Positions 1-10,600 of a DNA stretch of 64,000 nucleotides are shown piece by piece (the first letter of the stretch is position 1; every line of letters begins with the position of its first letter). A program made the translations under genes and the position numbers. Below the pieces are notes generated by a model. It did not search any database. It was not told the DNA's origin and worked only from the letters and a program-made list of their open reading frames with translations. The DNA comes from Scolanthus callimorphus (Eukaryota > Cnidaria > Anthozoa > Actiniaria > Edwardsiidae), in contig CM066919.1 of NCBI GenBank assembly GCA_033964015.1, positions 3,624,101 to 3,688,100 of the forward strand, written 5' to 3'.

Positions 1-143
1 TTAGAGCCGGTCATTGCATTACGACTGGGGCAACTTGTTATTACGCTTGGAGTCAATATTTTTAGAGGAGCCAGTTATTGTGCTAATGGATTCTTTCACT
101 TTGCATTATTTTTCACAGTTGTGATTATTCGCAGTTGGGTTAC

Positions 144-291
144 CTGTGTCCAGGGTACTGCCGTCCATAATTAGTGCATCCATCTCTACAGTTTCTTCGT
201 TCGTGAGTGTTGACCCGTGACCCGCATTGAATAGTGTATGATCTTCTAGGCTTCGCACGGCAGCTTCAACTGCATCGACAGCGCTTCCACC
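144..291 (-). CDS. ASRGL1: ASRGL1-like isoaspartyl peptidase/L-asparaginase, exon 2 (partial gene)
   Basis: Second coding exon of an N-terminal-nucleophile (Ntn) hydrolase that cleaves isoaspartyl dipeptides and L-asparagine in the cytosol. Read on the minus strand it starts after an acceptor (TATATTTAG) with [12 protein letters not shown], continues through LFNAGHGST and ends in [10 protein letters not shown], the signature block of this family after the N-terminal HGGAG strand. It opens in phase 0, exactly matching the phase-0 end of exon 1 at 3996, and ends at a GTAACC donor in phase 1 (148 nt). The catalytic threonine and the C-terminal beta chain belong to later exons beyond the left edge of the window, so activity cannot be judged. 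Family assignment is strong; the orthology to ASRGL1 rather than a paralogue is inference. Confidence 0.88.
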
Positions 292-1370
292 CTAAATATA
301 AAGCATAGTTAGATAGATAGTCACATGGGCGCCGATTTAGAAGCTCATTTGTTGACATATCAAGAAAGTGCTGTCGTTTTTATGGCAATTTCGCGCGGGC
401 TACCTGTGGCATTCAAATCTCGACTCAGGCCCTCGGCGGGGAACAAAAACAAAATGGCGACCAAGAAAACGATGTTTCTCGAGTAACTGCAAGTTTTGTT
501 GAATTTCCATGCTTTTTTTGCTAAGATTTGAGGGGAAAAATACTTACAGCCCTTCCAAATAAGGTAAGGGGGATTTCCTAATAAGGAAATTTTGCAAAGA
601 CGGTAAATCGACCGTTTTTGGCGAAATTTTCTTGATATGACAGCAAACAGCTAAAAAGCAGGCTGTCAAGAAACTGCGCAGCTGTTCTGCGTGCATCTCA
701 AAACAAAGAGGCATCCGCGTCCCGTAGCGATGGCCAGCGAAGGCTGAAATCCACGAAAACAATCCGTTTTAATCTCGCTATTTCTCGATCCATCCTACCA
801 TTCTTCAATAGTTTCCTGATAGGATGGTTTAAATAGTTTTGCTCAGTAATCGTTCCTGGAACACGGCGTATCGTGACAGCCTCCCTTTAAAACTTTCGTC
901 AGCCAATCAGCGCGAGATCTGATATTCTAGGGTATCGAATCACTAACCTGATATGCGACGGTATCACGGACAGTCCGTCAAAGAAAACTTGACTGAACAG
1001 ACTAGAGAAATGGTTAATTAAAAGCAACTTCATTTTAGTCACAAAAACTGTATTTTAGCGAATTGTCTTTGTAACTGAGGACTCACAAGTTTTTCTTTCG
1101 TAAATGTTTCAGTGCGCGCAATGATAAATAAATAATTGAACAAACTTGACTTAATTCTGAAACATATCATGGCTTGTTAAGTCTCGCCATTGGTGTTTAG
1201 CTGGCTCAAATGCGTCTCGCTCTGATATTTTGATCAATCGAACCCATGATGTTTTTGGCCGATTATAATTTCCACCTACATGATCCTCGCGCTTTGGTGC
1301 TGTTATTTATGGGTTAGAGACTTTTTGAGTGTTTTGTTGACAAATATACGAGGCGTACACTCCGGGTACT
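292..1370. other. Left part of ASRGL1-like intron 1, no feature seen
   Basis: Intronic on the minus strand between the acceptor at 292-293 and the donor at 3994-3995. I see no exon, RNA gene or clear repeat edge in this part; short ORFs here have no recognisable domain. Confidence 0.5.
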
Positions 1371-1612
1371 AAGGATCGCCCAAGATCTCCAAAGATAGCC
1401 TTAGATCACCTAAGATCGCCCAAGATCGCAACTTGAAATATAGAAAAAATTCCCAAGAATCGCCGAAGATCGCCCAAGATCGCAACATGAAATATAGAAA
1501 AAAATCCAAAGATCGCTCAAGATCGCCCATGATCGCCTAAGAACGCCCAAGATTGCCCAAGATCGCAACATGCAATATAGAAAAAACCCAAGATCGCCTA
1601 AGGTCGCCCAAG
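1371..1612. repeat. Degenerate GATCGCCCAA tandem repeat with higher-order unit
   Basis: A 10-bp motif (AAGATCGCCC and variants) is repeated many times and is itself organised in blocks of about 65 bp, each closed by a spacer like GCAACATGAAATATAG plus an A run (three spacers visible). Lies in intron 1 of the asparaginase-like gene. Confidence 0.75.
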
Positions 1613-1650
1613 ATGACGGCGATCATAGGAACCGGTGTAGGCCATACACG

Positions 1651-1736
1651 CACGCGCTGGCAATACAATGATATATTTTTTTTAATACTGCAAGAGGGCG
1701 TTAGCCGAGAGTTCATTGTATTGCCAGCAAGGCGTG
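1651..1736. repeat. Short foldback (inverted repeat)
   Basis: CACGCGCTGGCAATACAATG at 1651-1670 is mirrored by CATTGTATTGCCAGCAAGGCGTG at 1714-1736 around an AT-rich loop. Probably a miniature inverted-repeat element or part of one; no target duplication was found. Confidence 0.55.
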
Positions 1737-1747
1737 TATTTGTCGAC

Positions 1748-1835
1748 CGAGAAACAATGGACATTGGAATTATTCTATGTTTTACGGTCGACTGATACGA
1801 CAGATAAGACTATATGGAAACCATGCTTTAAAAGC
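1748..1835. repeat. Dispersed repeat, relative of 27771-27895
   Basis: Shares the blocks TTTACGGTCGACTGAT, CGACAGAT and GACTATATGGAAAC with the element at 27771-27895. Here only one half is preserved. Confidence 0.5.
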
Positions 1836-1857
1836 CGCCATTTTGACAGCCAACTTA

Positions 1858-2005
1858 GAATCTTTCCATAGTGTATTTGTCCACATCACAGTCAGAAAAG
1901 TGTCTATTTTTAGATTTGAGTTTCGCGCGCGAAAGTATTCGAATGCTCAGGCTCGAATGCTCGTATACCCAATACACAACAAAATAGAGAATATCCTACC
2001 TTATC
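1858..2005 (+). repeat. Solo arm of the foldback family seen at 23714-24330
   Basis: Runs from TCTTTCCATAGTGTATTTG through CACAGTCAGAAAAGTGTC and TTTCGCGCGCGAAAG to CCCAATACACAACAAAAT. The same sequence occurs inverted at about 24190-24330 and, diverged, at about 23714-23795, where the two arms face each other. This copy therefore looks like a single arm of that element. Confidence 0.6.
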
Positions 2006-2244
2006 ATTGATGAAAAATGACAACAAATGATTGTCTCTGATTGGACAATCTGTAATTATTGTAGTATAATGCTATGTATTTCATGGGAAATGCTTTGGCA
2101 TTTTTTTTCTAGATAACGTGTAGTCATGGAAGGGCGTTGAATATATATAGACCCTGTAAAAATTAACAGAAAGTATTTGCTACATCACCTATATGGTGAC
2201 AATGTCCATGGACCCCTTGTCAGAAGTTAATTAACCAGAGAATT

Positions 2245-2538
2245 GTCCATCTTGGCATTACCCGCATAAAAAATATGTTTTTAGAAACACCACACTGGAA
2301 GCCTACGCACGATTCGGCGCCAAATGTGAATCAGAGGTTTACAAAAAGTCATCAGATTATGGGCAGTCAACGTCAACGGCAAGGACTGAGGCATTTTTCT
2401 CGTCTACCTGGCATCGTGGCCGCCATTTTCCTTGACACATTTCGTACTGAATTGTGCGTGGGATTCCTGTGTGGTGTTTCTAAAAATATATTTTTTCGCC
2501 CACAACATCGGCGCGCGGACGTAATACCAAGATGGACA
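2245..2538. mobile_element. Terminal-inverted-repeat element (MITE-like)
   Basis: GTCCATCTTGGCATTAC at the left end is mirrored by GTAATACCAAGATGGAC at the right end, and the similarity continues inward on both sides (TTTTTAGAAACACCACAC against GTGTGGTGTTTCTAAAAA). No coding capacity beyond chance ORFs. Non-autonomous DNA transposon; superfamily not determined because the target duplication is unclear. Confidence 0.7.
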
Positions 2539-3115
2539 CTTCTTGTTATGAACTTCTGCCCTTGTACAGAAGGGCATAACCGAGAAACCGGTCTCGGGAA
2601 GACCGCAGCTAAATGTACCAAGCCACTTGTCCTCGTATCCAAACTTATCGGGGATAAACGTTTCTTAACTAACATCAGAAAAGGCCTGATGATGGAGACG
2701 TTTTTCCTATTGTCGCCCTTAGTTTCAATAAAATAACGAGTGTTATCCAGCTTTGAGTCTTGAGTGCAAACTAAAATGCTAGGGATTTAGGGAAGACATC
2801 TTTCTTTGGCAATAAGTTTTGCCTTAGGGCTAAACGGAAGCCGCCGGAAAAGCTGGATTTCTGCCATTTATTAAAATCTGGATAACTGAAGGATTACTTT
2901 ACACAAACAAAATCATTGTCGGGTTAATTTCTTGTAAGCTTTCATTCGGTGTCTGCCAAACTCTAGACAAATCGGGCCTGATATTCTTTCGGACTAATGA
3001 AATAACTCGTGGTCTTTTAAAAATATACAATCTGCCCAACAAAAATTGCGGCGTGTAAATCAACCATAACCACGGTTGATATTTGTCCTAAAGGCGTTTA
3101 GGGAAAAAACGTTTT

Positions 3116-3522
3116 TCAGACCCCGGTTACACTGGTCCGGACGAATTTTTGCACCTGGAACACCAGATCACACGGGTCTGTGCAAATTTTGCTACGCATT
3201 GCACAGGTGTTTGCACGGGTCAGGACGAATTTTTGACCGGGCGAATCTTGTACCTGGAACACCTGTTTACATGGTACCGTGCAAATTTTGTTACACATTG
3301 CAGAGGTGTTCACACGGGTCCATGCAACATTTTGATCGCCTAAAAAGGACTAGTGTCCACCATCGGAACTGTGCAAAAACTTGCACGGTTCCGGTGTTTA
3401 CACGGGACCGGTAAGACGAAAATGCAACCGTACCGGTCAAAAGGTGTACCTGCCATTATTTACCGCTGGGGGCCAGAATTCGCCCGTTCAAAAATTCTTC
3501 CGGACCCGTGCGAAGGGTCTGA
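3116..3522. mobile_element. Inverted-repeat element with internal 115-bp duplication
   Basis: Ends TCAGACCC / GGGTCTGA, with inner arms GGTCCGGACGAATTTTTG and CAAAAATTCTTCCGGACC. Inside, a block of about 115 bp (CGAATTTTTG ... CCTGGAACACC ... GTGCAAATTTTG) is present twice in tandem. Sits in intron 1 of the asparaginase-like gene near its exon 1. Several overlapping short ORFs are by-products of the repetition. Confidence 0.55.
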
Positions 3523-3995
3523 GTGTAGGTGTAAGTAATGGCGAAAGTTGCCACATTTCTACCTGTTCATACCTGTCGAGTGGTAAACTTTTGTTTACTC
3601 ATGCTTTGCTCTGTTGGTTTATGGTGTAAACATGTAAACACATGGTATGGGAAGAAATATATTTTGGATGAAGAATAATCATTTCAAATCGATTCTCCAG
3701 ACCAAGTTCATGAGAATAGGGGAATGCAACTGCTCTTGGACTTGTTGTTTCTGTTAATAACATAACGTTCTGTTGCCATTGCCAAGAATAATAACCTGTG
3801 GCTACCCGTGTTATAGTGAGAACTGTTGATTTGCAATTTCTCTGGCATTTTTTTCCACACAAAAAAACTTGCTCGACTTCTTGGTGGATACTCTTCCTTA
3901 TACACCAATCTTATAAGGAAGTCGTAAAATCTTCCAAAGTGGTTCAATATCAAATTATACCTGAAAATAGAATTTTAGCGCAATTTTGTTTTTAC

Positions 3996-4169
3996 CTTAA
4001 GTAGGAAACTATAGCCAGCTTTAGCGGCTATTTGGACTCCCGTTTCTTTCGCTGGAGCTAAGATCCCCGGTATTGATCCACCTGCTCCACCATGTACTAT
4101 TATAACAGCACATCCGTCTTGGTCTGATGGAGTGTTCTTGCAAGCGTCCTCGTTGCTTCCTTTCCCCAT
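3996..4169 (-). CDS. ASRGL1: ASRGL1-like isoaspartyl peptidase/L-asparaginase, exon 1
   Basis: First coding exon, 58 codons, minus strand. The ATG at 4169 is the only in-frame start before the conserved core; a hydrophilic 20-residue lead precedes AVIIVHGGAGGSIP, the first beta strand and glycine loop of plant-type asparaginases, followed by a helix ending in AGYSFLLK. The exon closes at AAG|GTAAAA in phase 0 and joins in frame to exon 2 at 291 across an intron of about 3.7 kb. No signal peptide is visible, consistent with a cytosolic enzyme. The doubled glycine in HGGAGGS and the short N-terminal extension are small departures from the human protein. The upstream DNA (4170 onward) is the presumed promoter but shows no clear TATA box. 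Confidence 0.85.
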
Positions 4170-5024
4170 TGGAAATTAGGATAACGTTAAGACGGACTTT
4201 TATAGTTTAGAGCTACGCAATGTCAATCGATTCCACGTACTTGACGCTTTCCACTCGCTGTTTTGTTTGTTGTTGGACACCCGCAAAACAAATTGGTGTC
4301 TGTGTTTGCAAGTTCACGGATATACAGACTTACCAACGTAGGTATTTTTTAACTGTGGTCTCAAAAATAATATATCTTGAAGAGGGCATGGCAATTTAAT
4401 GAAGGAAATGAGTTGCTTTAAGGGAAACAGGAAAAGGAAATTCTATACTTTATTTTTCGAAGGCTGGTGTCGGGGTAGAATGACCGTATTTTTCATATAA
4501 GCCCGCACTTATTTTTCCAGGGGACTGAGATTATGCCCTTTTTAAGTTGTGATGCGAACGGCATTTTGGGGACGCGATGCATGCTCTTCCTACTCGCTCA
4601 CTTCCCCAGTCACAGCACAAATTGTGTATTTCGGCTCGTCGACATTGATATTTTAATAAAATAAATTTATTTCCCTGACCCTCCCCTCCTTTCAACAATT
4701 TTCCATTTGACACCTCCCCTACAGGTTTGTAGGTTCCTTCTATTTTAATGTCCACTTACTATAGAATCGTATGAAAACACTGCGGATGAACATTAATACA
4801 ATTCACAGACTAGCAACAGCCTGTAAACCTCAAATGTACCTTCGAAAAATAAAAAAGGACAGTAGTCGTTTGTTTGAGAAAGTATCTCAAAGGAATCGGA
4901 GGATAACGACAACAAAGATGCGAGAAATCAAAACAATTACGTCTCCCCGCAAAACCGGGACAACTGGCACTGTTTTCTTTCCATGTTTACAAATCCCTGG
5001 TGCAATACCATTTTGATTAAGCCC
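4170..5024. other. Upstream flank of the asparaginase-like gene
   Basis: Presumed 5' UTR/promoter zone for the minus-strand gene starting at 4169. I see no TATA box, no second gene and no repeat with clear ends up to the element at 5026. Confidence 0.4.
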
Positions 5025-5025
5025 G

Positions 5026-5237
5026 ATGCACACTAGCGACATAATGACATAACGACGTTATGTTGCAACGAAAAAAGGATGGGAAAACATTGGAAATAAT
5101 CAGTACTTTCCAAGGATCATCATTGGATTTTTTCACTAGAGCAATCTTATATCATTTTTTGTGGACTTCAACTTTTTGAAACCACTGAATTTTGTTCGCG
5201 TGGTAGTTTTCTTATGTCGTTATGTCGCAAGTGTGCA
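5026..5237. mobile_element. Short TIR element (MITE)
   Basis: Left end GTGCACACTAGCGACATAA-like (GATGCACACTAGCGACATAA) and right end GTTATGTCGCAAGTGTGCAC are inverted copies over about 30 bp with a few mismatches. Total about 212 bp, non-coding. It abuts a LINE remnant on the right. Confidence 0.65.
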
Positions 5238-5404
5238 CCACGCTTTACTGCTGGCCTGTCTGGGCTAATGCTAGATCCACATTGCTCAGCAAATTACAAA
5301 GACTACAGAACAGGGCTGCCAGGGTCATAACTAAGTCGTCGTATGATGTGCGGTCTCCCACTCTTCGGCAAGAATTAAACTTGGACGACCTGGACACTGT
5401 CTAG
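5238..5404 (+). pseudogene. LINE reverse transcriptase C-terminal remnant
   Basis: An open stretch of about 55 codons reads LYCWPVW, then LLSKLQRLQNRAARVITKSSYDVRS, then LRQELNLDDLD. The LQNRAARVIT block with an upstream VW and downstream SSYDVRS is the conserved post-thumb segment of many animal CR1/L2/Jockey-type LINEs. Both sides are truncated: by a MITE on the left and by a 16-bp minisatellite on the right, so this is a fossil. The longest open frame starts at 5222, inside the MITE, and that start is not meaningful. Confidence 0.7.
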
Positions 5405-5454
5405 GTTGACCAGGCAGTCACGTTACAGTCACGTACGATTTTTTGGAAACCTGA

Positions 5455-5745
5455 TATCCTTGTATCTCTGTATCTTCGTATCTCTGTATCTTCGTATCTC
5501 TGTATCTTCGTATCTCTGTATCTTCGTATCTCTGTATCTTCGTATCTCTGTATCTCTGTATCTTCGTATCTCTGTATCTTCGTATCTCTGTATCTTCGTA
5601 TCTCTGTTATCTTCGTATCTCTCTATCTTCGTATCTCTGTTATCTTCGTATCTCTGTATCTTCGTATCTCTGTATCTTCGTATCTCTGTATCTTCGTATC
5701 TCTGTATCTTCGTATCTTCGTATCTCTGCTTCGTATCTTGTATCT
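5455..5745. repeat. 16-bp minisatellite (TATCTCTGTATCTTCG)n
   Basis: About 18 tandem copies of TATCTCTGTATCTTCG with occasional one-base insertions (TGTTATC) and unit deletions. Both strands are open through it, giving artificial low-complexity ORFs; none is taken as a gene. Confidence 0.9.
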
Positions 5746-5954
5746 CGAAATAGTGCAAGCCGTTATTTACAGAAGAGTGCAATTTAACGGAATAGCTGCA
5801 CATCAACACTGTTCTTATTCAAAAACCTCTCAAAGCCTGCGTGAAATCGATCACCCAAACCACGGTTTGTTAGTTGGTGCAGACAGAGCTCGCAGAATTA
5901 TGAAAATTTTAGTAATTGAATGAATTGATTTATTACAATACCAAACCTCGAATA

Positions 5955-6317
5955 CACTCTTTTTTTATAAGAACCTTTTTTATAAGAACGTTCAGCCTGA
6001 AATTTACCCAAATTTTAAGAACATGCTAAGAACATGCCTGAGCCTCATATAGGAGCAAAATAGATTTATTTTCAGTGATGCGTTCTAAAATCCAGAATCA
6101 AATGTGTTAATAATAACGACCTTCAATATTGTAATTTATAAACTCTCTTAAATACTTCATTGGTATGTATCCTTCTATAAGATCTAAGCATATTTCAGGT
6201 TCCGACGTCACTGAAATGAAGAACATCCGTAAGAACATTTAAAGCCTCAAACTGCTCCAAAAATAAGAACGGCCCAGCCTCAACTGAAAATTAGACGTTC
6301 TTATAAAACAAAGAGTG
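5955..6317. mobile_element. Tc1/mariner-type MITE with TA target duplication
   Basis: Terminal inverted repeats CACTCTTTTTTTATAAGAAC (left) and GTTCTTATAAAACAAAGAGTG (right) are flanked on both sides by TA, the target duplication of Tc1/mariner elements. 363 bp, non-coding, AT-rich. A fragment matching its right end (AAATTAGACGTTCTTATA) lies near 37364-37381. Confidence 0.78.
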
Positions 6318-6349
6318 TATCAAATCCACATGGTGCACGATTTGGGGCA

Positions 6350-6647
6350 GCGAAATCGGGGATATGTATATTGTCAGGGCCTGACAACCCTGACAAGCGA
6401 AATCGGGGATATGTATATTGTCAGGGCCTAACAACCCTGACAGACGAAATCGGGGATATGTATATATTGTCAGGGCCTGACAACCCTGACAGACGAAATC
6501 GGGGATATGTATATTGTCAGGGCCTGACAACCCTGACAGACGAAATCGGGGATATGTATATATTGTCAGGGCCTGACAACCCTGACAGACGAAATCGGGG
6601 ATATGTATATTGTCAGGGCTTGACAACCTTGAATCGGGGATATGTAT
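6350..6647. repeat. 46-48-bp minisatellite, left half of a split array
   Basis: About seven units of GAAATCGGGGATATGTATAT + TTGTCAGGGCCTGACAA + CCCTGACAGAC. Units alternate between a short (TATATTG) and a long (TATATATTG) version. Each unit holds an 8-bp-arm palindrome TTGTCAGGGCCTGACAA and an alternative pairing TGTCAGGG/CCCTGACA. The array stops exactly at the Gypsy LTR and resumes at 17940. Confidence 0.92.
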
Positions 6648-6886
6648 TGTTATGACTTACTCCCCAAAACCAAAACATGAAGTTCATCCAAACTCTTGAG
6701 TGCGAAAGCCCCTTTATTCAAAAACGCTATTCTATTTATTCATTTCCAAACGAGGTTGCATAACAATCCGTGATAATCCCTGGGCATTGTTGTTATTACA
6801 CTATTGCATTCATTACTGCACTGCATTCATAATACTGCATTCATAACACAGCCACTCGGGTATGTTGTCATTATGGTTTCACAACA
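6648..6886 (-). repeat. 3' LTR of the Gypsy element
   Basis: Begins TGTTATGACT and ends TTTCACAACA on the plus strand, so both strands start with TG and end with CA. On the element strand it contains an AATAAA polyadenylation signal (complement of TTTATT near 6713). Differs from the other LTR only by CCC versus CC at about 6778. Confidence 0.96.
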
Positions 6887-6901
6887 TCACCCCCTTTCTC
6901 C
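6887..6901 (-). promoter_or_regulatory. Polypurine tract
   Basis: On the element strand the 15 bases before the 3' LTR read GGAGAAAGGGGGTGA, the primer site for plus-strand DNA synthesis. Confidence 0.8.
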
Positions 6902-6962
6902 AAAATATGTCCGTCCCGGACAGAGAATAAAAGTCATTTATAGTCACATAGGACTGCAGATA

Positions 6963-7330
6963 GGTCTTGTCAGCAGGCCGGGTCTTTACTGCAGGCCGGG
7001 GTCTTGTCAGCAGGCCGGGGTCTTGTCAGCAGGCCGGGTCTTTACTGCAGGCCGGGGTCTTGTCAGCAGGCCGGGGTCTTGTCAGCAGGCCGGGGTCTTG
7101 TCAGCAGGCCGGGGTCTTGTCAGCAGGCCGGGTCTTGTCAGCAGGCCGGGTCTTGTCAGCAGGCCGGGGTCTTGTCAGCAGGCCGGGGTCTTTACTGCAG
7201 GCCGGGGTCTTGTCAGCAGGCCGGGTCTTGTCAGCAGGCCGGGGTCTTGTCAGCAGGCCGGGTCTTGTCAGCAGGCCGGGGTCTTGTCAGCAGGCCGGGG
7301 TCTTTACTGCAGGCCGGGGTCTTTACTGCA
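6963..7330. repeat. 20-bp minisatellite inside the Gypsy 3' UTR
   Basis: Nineteen copies of a 19-20-bp unit in two interspersed versions: CTTGTCAGCAGGCCGGGG (majority) and CTTTACTGCAGGCCGGGG (at least four copies). It lies between the pol stop and the PPT, so it is transcribed with the element. All three plus-strand frames stay open through it, which yields spurious ORFs. Confidence 0.93.
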
Positions 7331-7691
7331 TCATCACTGTCATATATTATGACCACTAACTAACCTCATCAACTTCCACCACCTTTTGTTTTCAACATCC
7401 TGCGACAATGCCTTCTTTTTATCTTCTTCATTAAACACAATCACCACCAACATAATTTATTCCCCCTCATCAAGAACGTTGCTCCATTCGCCATCATTTT
7501 TTTTTTACTATCATCTCCGATAATTATAATTGTCACATCGCCCTGACAACTTTGCCTTTGAACATCATCCAAATTCTCTTCTAAGTGATCAGGGTTTTTT
7601 TTTACAATTTTTTTTCTAATCCCTTGGATTTTTTTTTCCTTTCTTTGTTTTTTTTCTCTTTTTTTTTTATTCCTGTTTTTTTTTCAGCATC
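7331..7691 (-). other. 3' untranslated region of the Gypsy element
   Basis: Between the gag-pol stop and the minisatellite. Long T runs on the plus strand (A runs on the element strand) around 7500-7680; no ORF or structured motif recognised. Confidence 0.6.
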
Positions 7692-10600
7692 TCAGTAATT
7701 AACAATAAACTCGTCAAGGTACTGTGGAGACCGCCGTTGCCGCTTTGACCTCCGAGGGCCATGGCCTTGTAGCACGACGACCTCTTCCTCGTTTATGGCG
7801 GTTCCGTTTACGTCATCGTCTGTGGGATGATCAATGAGCCTGTTTTGCTCTCTTTCTTGCTCTTCTTTTTCTTCCTGGGGGTCTCGGCCTCCCTGTTCTC
7901 TGAGCACAAGATCTTTCTGCTTCTCTGTTCTCAGTTCGCTTGTATGCGCCTCCTCCGAGATATTTAAGTCTTCGACTGTAGAATGATCAATGAGACTATC
8001 TTGCTCTCTTTCTCGCTCTTCTCCCTCTTCCTGCGAGTTTCTGTCTCTCTGATTTCTCTGCACCGGATCTCTCTGTTTCTGTTTTCTCAGTCGAACGTTC
8101 GAGTCGCTTGACTGCGCCTCCTCTGAGCTATGATCTTCTTCTATCGTAGGAAGCCAGCTTTCAAGCTCGGTGGTCACTTTCCAGAGGCGATCTTTATGTA
8201 CAACTCGCGGCTTGGCCCTAGGAGTCTTCTGCACTTCATAAATCACATCATTTATCTTTCGTATCACAAGATATGGACCATCCCAGTTGCTGGCTAGTTT
8301 TGGAGAGAGCCCCTTCTTCCTTTGTGGTAAGTGGTACCGTACTACATCGCCTCGCTTCAGATTCTCCCTTGTACTTCCAATGTCATATCTCTTCTTCATC
8401 TTTTCGCTTGCTAGGGTCAGGTTTGTGCGAGCAAAGTCGTGGGCGCATGACATGCTTTCCTCTAACTTTACAGCATACTCTGTCGGTGATAGATGTTTTA
8501 TAGAATCTTCCTCAGGCTTTCCAAGCATAACATCAACTGGTAGTCGAATTTCTCTGCCCAACATAAGTCTTGACGGACTCTGTTTTGTTGCATTGTGTTC
8601 AGCTGAGCGGTATGCCATCATCACGTAGGGAATGTGGATGTCCCAATCTCTTTGATGTGATTCCACATACATTGCTAGTTGCGCTTCCAATGTTCTATTA
8701 AAGCGTTCAATCATACCGTCGGACTGTGGCCTATAAGGAGTCGTCCTTGTCTTTTTGATCCCCAACAGGTTGCTCATTTCTTTACACACTTTCGCCTCAA
8801 AATTCCGTCCTTGGTCGGAATGGAGTTCTCCAGGTACTCCAAAGCGTGAGACAAATTCTCGCACTATTACCTCTGCAACGGTCTTCGCCTCCTGATTTGG
8901 TATCGCGAACGCCTCAGTCCACTTTGTGAAGTAGTCACCGACGATTAGTATGTACTTATTTCCAAGATCAGAGGTGGGTAAAGGTCCTAGGATATCAGCC
9001 GCTATCCTCTCCATCGGTGCACCAACTACATACTGGTTTAGTGGTGTTCTCTTTCGGCGATTAGGTCCCTTTCGTTTACAGCACAGATCACATGTTCGAC
9101 ACCAGTCTTCTACAGATTGACTATACTTGACCCAGTAATAACGCTGTCTCACTCTCGCTAACGTCTTGGCGACTCCAAAATGCCCTGAAGTGGGTGCCCC
9201 ATGAAGCTGCTTAAGAATAGCACGTTGCATAGATTGAGGTACAACTAATTGGAGGCGCTTCATCTCTGTGCTACTCTCCTCTAGTCTTCGATACAGCACG
9301 CCTCTCTCAGTAACTAAGGAGTTGAGTTGAGCCCAGTAAGCTTTCACGGTAGGGCTTAGGTGAGAAACTTGCTGCCACTTTGGTTTGGTCTTCGCTTCTA
9401 CCCACTCGATGATTATCGCCAAGTCTTTGTCCTTGAGTTGCTCCTCTCTAATCTCTTCATCACTTAGACACTTGTCGATGTCCGTCCACTCGTCTGTGAC
9501 TTCTACGGACACAGCATTCACTTGCTTGGTCTCTGTATCTGCAATTTCTCTTCTTTCACAGTAACGGCACCCAATATCGGCACAAGGTCGCCGGGAAAGA
9601 GCATCTGCATTGTTATGTAGCCTTCCTTGTCGATGGACAATGGAAAAATCGTAAGCCTGCAATTTCTCAAGCCATCGGGCCACCTGATCTTTGGGGTTCT
9701 TGAACTGTAGTAACCACTGGAGAGCAGAGTGGTCGGTCCGGATGATAAACTTCTGCCCATAAAGATAAGCATGGAAGTGTTCAACTGCAGCAACCACTGC
9801 CAAGAGCTCACGTCGCGTCACACAGTAGTTCTTTTCTTGTCCGGATAGCGCTCTGCTGTAGTAGGCTATGACATGTTCTCGACCATCTTCCGACTCTTGA
9901 GATAGCACTGCCCCAATTCCTTCCTGACTAGCATCGGTATCTAGGGTGTAAGTCTTCGTTGGATCCGGAAAGGCTAAAATAGGTGTCTCTTGTAGGCGTT
10001 CTTTCAAGGTTATAAACGCTACGTCACACTCTTCACTCCAGACAAAGGGTTGATTCTTCTCTGTTAGTTTGTGTAGAGGTCGTGCCAAGTCAGCAAAATT
10101 CTGTACGAATCTGCGGTAGTAGGAGCTTAGACCAAGAAAACTCCTCAATTCCCTTACACAAGTCGGTGTAGACCAAGATGAAACAGCTTTCACTTTCTCT
10201 GGATCGACGGACACACCTTTACCAGACACCACGTGACCGAGATAACTCACTTCTTGTCTGAACAGAGCACACTTTTTCGGGTTTAGCTTGAGATTCGCGG
10301 CCCTGAGCCTCTGCAAGACTTGGTCTAAGTTGATCACTTCTTGGTCAAAATCTTTAGCATGGACGATTATGTCGTCGATATAAACTAGGCATGTTTCGAC
10401 AGGTAAATTAATTAGCAAATTGTCCATCAGTCTCTGAAAAGTTGCAGGCGCATTACACAGTCCGAAAGGCATGACATTAAAGTTCCAAAGACCTCTTCCA
10501 GTAGAAAAGGCAGTCTTGTCTTTGTCTTTTGTTTCCATTTCAACCTGCCAATATCCACTTCTCAGATCAAGGGTGGAAAACCATGTAGAGCCAGAGAGGG

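Noticed and set aside
5429..5809. Open frames on both strands through the 16-bp minisatellite (YLRISVS- and RYEDTEI-type repeats)
   Set aside because: They follow only from the repeat unit lacking stop codons; no start context, no domain, frames shift at unit indels.
6291..6655. Repetitive ORFs on both strands in the 46-48-bp minisatellite, considered as possible CRISPR-like array
   Set aside because: Spacers are not unique: the whole 46-48 bp is repeated, and the setting is eukaryotic. It is a satellite.
6804..7363. Three overlapping plus-strand ORFs rich in GLVSRPGSCQQAG
   Set aside because: All lie in the 20-bp minisatellite of the Gypsy 3' UTR and run antisense to the element; composition is dictated by the repeat.
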